From NCBI GenBank assembly GCA_020723085.1, contig DYJN01000018.1, positions 1 through 64,000 on the forward strand: 64,000 nucleotides of DNA, read 5' to 3'. Positions 63,035-64,000 of the stretch are shown here, piece by piece. A program made the position numbers and the translations under genes. This stretch comes from Arcobacter sp. GTDB taxonomy: Bacteria; Acidobacteriota; Terriglobia; Bryobacterales; Bryobacteraceae. How positions within the stretch are numbered: the first letter of the stretch is position 1; every line of letters starts with the position of its first letter. The notes beneath the pieces were generated by a model. The model did not search any database. It had not been told where the DNA came from and was given only the letters and a program-made list of their open reading frames with translations.

Positions 63035-64000
63035 TCAGCTTTCGGTCTTCGCCGGCGCCTTGTTGTCGATCTTCACCTTCGCGTGATTCTTGAGCGTGCG
63101 GATGGCTTTGTAACTGCCTGTAATGATCTCATCGCCTTCTTTCAGCCCGTCGAGCACTTCGATGTCCGTGGCGCCGGTGATGCCGGTCTTCACTTCCCGG
63201 AACTCGGCCGCGCCGTTGCGGACCACGAATACGCCCTGCAGCTCCTCTTTCAGCTTTTTCTGTCTTTCTGGATCGGCGTTGGAGGCGGCCTGGACGTTAC
63301 CTGGCTTCTTCTCGTCCTGCAGGTCGCCGCGTTGCCGCACGGTAAGGGCCTGGATCGGAATCGACAGGGCCCTTTGGCGCGTCGCCGTCACAATCTTGGC
63401 CGTGCAGCTCAGGCCTGGGCGCGCCTCGTCGGGAGGATTGTCGAGCGCAATGACCACCTTGAAGTCCTTGGCCTCCTGGCTGGAGATCGCGCTCTGGCTG
63501 GCGGCGAGTCCACTGGAACGGAGAATGGCCGTGTTGCCGATCTCGATCACCCTGCCCTTGAAAACGCGGTTGGGCATCGCGTCGATCGTGATGTCGGCCA
63601 CTTGGTCCAGTTGGACGTTCACGATGTCGGTCTCGTCCACCTTCACTTCGGCCGTGATCACGCTCATGTCAGCGATGGTCATGATCAGCGAGGCGGCCGA
63701 ATTCTGCACGCCCGGCACCACCGTCTCGCCCACCCGCACCGGCAGGTTGGTGACGATGCCGTCGATGGAGGAGACGGCGCTGTGCTTGTGCAGGACGTCG
63801 GCCACGCGGTCCACTGCCGCCCGCACCTGCGTCACCCGGCGCTGTGCCGCGGCCAGCTGCGCGGCGGCCTGCTCCCGCTGCGCCTTCATCTGCGACAGCC
63901 TGGCCTCGGCCTCGCGCAGGGCGGCGGCCAGGGCGTCGTATTGAGACTTCTTCGCGTCGAACTCCTGCTTGGCGACCAGCTTGTCCTGGAACAGCTTCGC
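63035..64000 (-). CDS. HlyD/MacA-family periplasmic adaptor, partial at the window edge
   Basis: The C-terminal 321 residues of a membrane fusion protein; the N-terminus lies beyond the right edge. Visible are a coiled-coil hairpin (AKLFQDKLVAKQEFDAKKSQ onward, to about residue 75 of the fragment), the lipoyl-like half (AVSSIDGIVTNLPVRVGETVVPG), a beta-barrel (ITAEVKVDETDIVNVQLDQVADITIDAMPNRVFKGRV) and the membrane-proximal domain (VKTGITGATDIEVLDGLKEGDEIITG). An insert of about 35 charged residues (DLQDEKKPGNVQAASNADPE) is unusual. It pairs with the ABC ATPase downstream. Confidence 0.92.
   Translation of the reverse strand, partial: AKLFQDKLVAKQEFDAKKSQYDALAAALREAEARLSQMKAQREQAAAQLAAAQRRVTQVRAAVDRVADVLHKHSAVSSIDGIVTNLPVRVGETVVPGVQNSAASLIMTIADMSVITAEVKVDETDIVNVQLDQVADITIDAMPNRVFKGRVIEIGNTAILRSSGLAASQSAISSQEAKDFKVVIALDNPPDEARPGLSCTAKIVTATRQRALSIPIQALTVRQRGDLQDEKKPGNVQAASNADPERQKKLKEELQGVFVVRNGAAEFREVKTGITGATDIEVLDGLKEGDEIITGSYKAIRTLKNHAKVKIDNKAPAKTES

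Overview
The window is GC-rich, gene-dense bacterial chromosome. It most likely comes from an Acidobacteriota genome of the Bryobacterales/Solibacter type; this is inference. The support is a von Willebrand factor A protein of the acidobacterial VWFA-related family (58953-59873), two PEP-CTERM exported proteins, an envelope biogenesis gene set, and strongly GC-biased third codon positions. There are no rRNA, tRNA, CRISPR, phage or insertion-sequence genes. Most of the window is core chromosome, with a few small accessory or decayed patches.

Layout. 1-4.0 kb: a looser region with two PEP-CTERM proteins, a sugar-modifying acyltransferase/cupin fusion and long intergenic stretches; the second PEP-CTERM gene has a possible riboswitch far upstream and a 16-codon leader ORF. 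4.0-6.2 kb: an NfeD-slipin membrane-quality operon. 6.3-10.8 kb: a thioredoxin-like protein, an alpha/alpha-barrel protein and a three-part glycosyltransferase. 10.8-14.3 kb (minus): 6-phosphofructokinase with PPi-type residues, a methyltransferase, a LOR/SDH-family protein and queF, tightly overlapped. 14.4-20.9 kb: ceramidase-like protein, EF-G paralogue, tryptophanase, esterase. 21-24.5 kb: zinc-ribbon coiled-coil protein, murJ, a GT2-GtrA fusion. 24.5-31.5 kb: M20 dipeptidase, cyclophilin lipoprotein, DUF389 protein, LpxL-type acyltransferase, mnmA and cysteine desulfurase (sulfur flow to tRNA thiolation). 31.5-36.4 kb (plus): SAM hydroxide adenosyltransferase, mutM, a homocysteine methyltransferase-MTHFR fusion, threonylcarbamoyl-AMP synthase and an exported repeat protein. 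36.4-37.4 kb: 6S RNA followed by a YmdB phosphodiesterase. 37.4-42 kb: acs, an exported DUF5666 protein, a decayed NAD-linked hydrogenase remnant, and a Mut7-C protein.

42-45.5 kb carries an M16 protease coupled to a YkgJ-type cysteine-cluster protein. 45.5-56.3 kb is a long minus-strand block: tgt-yajC-secD-secF-tonB-exbB-exbD-exbD-TPR lipoprotein, then a terminator, then rel and a DUF971 protein. Protein export (YajC/SecD/SecF) thus sits next to an energy-coupling TonB/ExbBD module. 56.3-64 kb has cysS, a Cys/Met PLP enzyme, the VWFA protein, rluD, a GT39-like membrane transferase and a MacB-MacA-like efflux pair that runs off the right edge.

The most notable observations are these. (1) A 6S RNA candidate at about 36444-36640, with its own promoter. 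(2) A pseudogene at 40504-41335 in which pieces of hoxE, hoxF and probably hoxH lie in operon order, the remains of a lost [NiFe] hydrogenase. (3) A recurring arrangement in which a TACAAT-like -10 box lies about 6 nt upstream of ATG, GTG or TTG starts that lack a Shine-Dalgarno, implying leaderless transcription. (4) A perfect 16-bp palindrome filling the 27-nt tgt/cysS divergent gap. (5) The leader ORF and possible riboswitch upstream of a PEP-CTERM gene.
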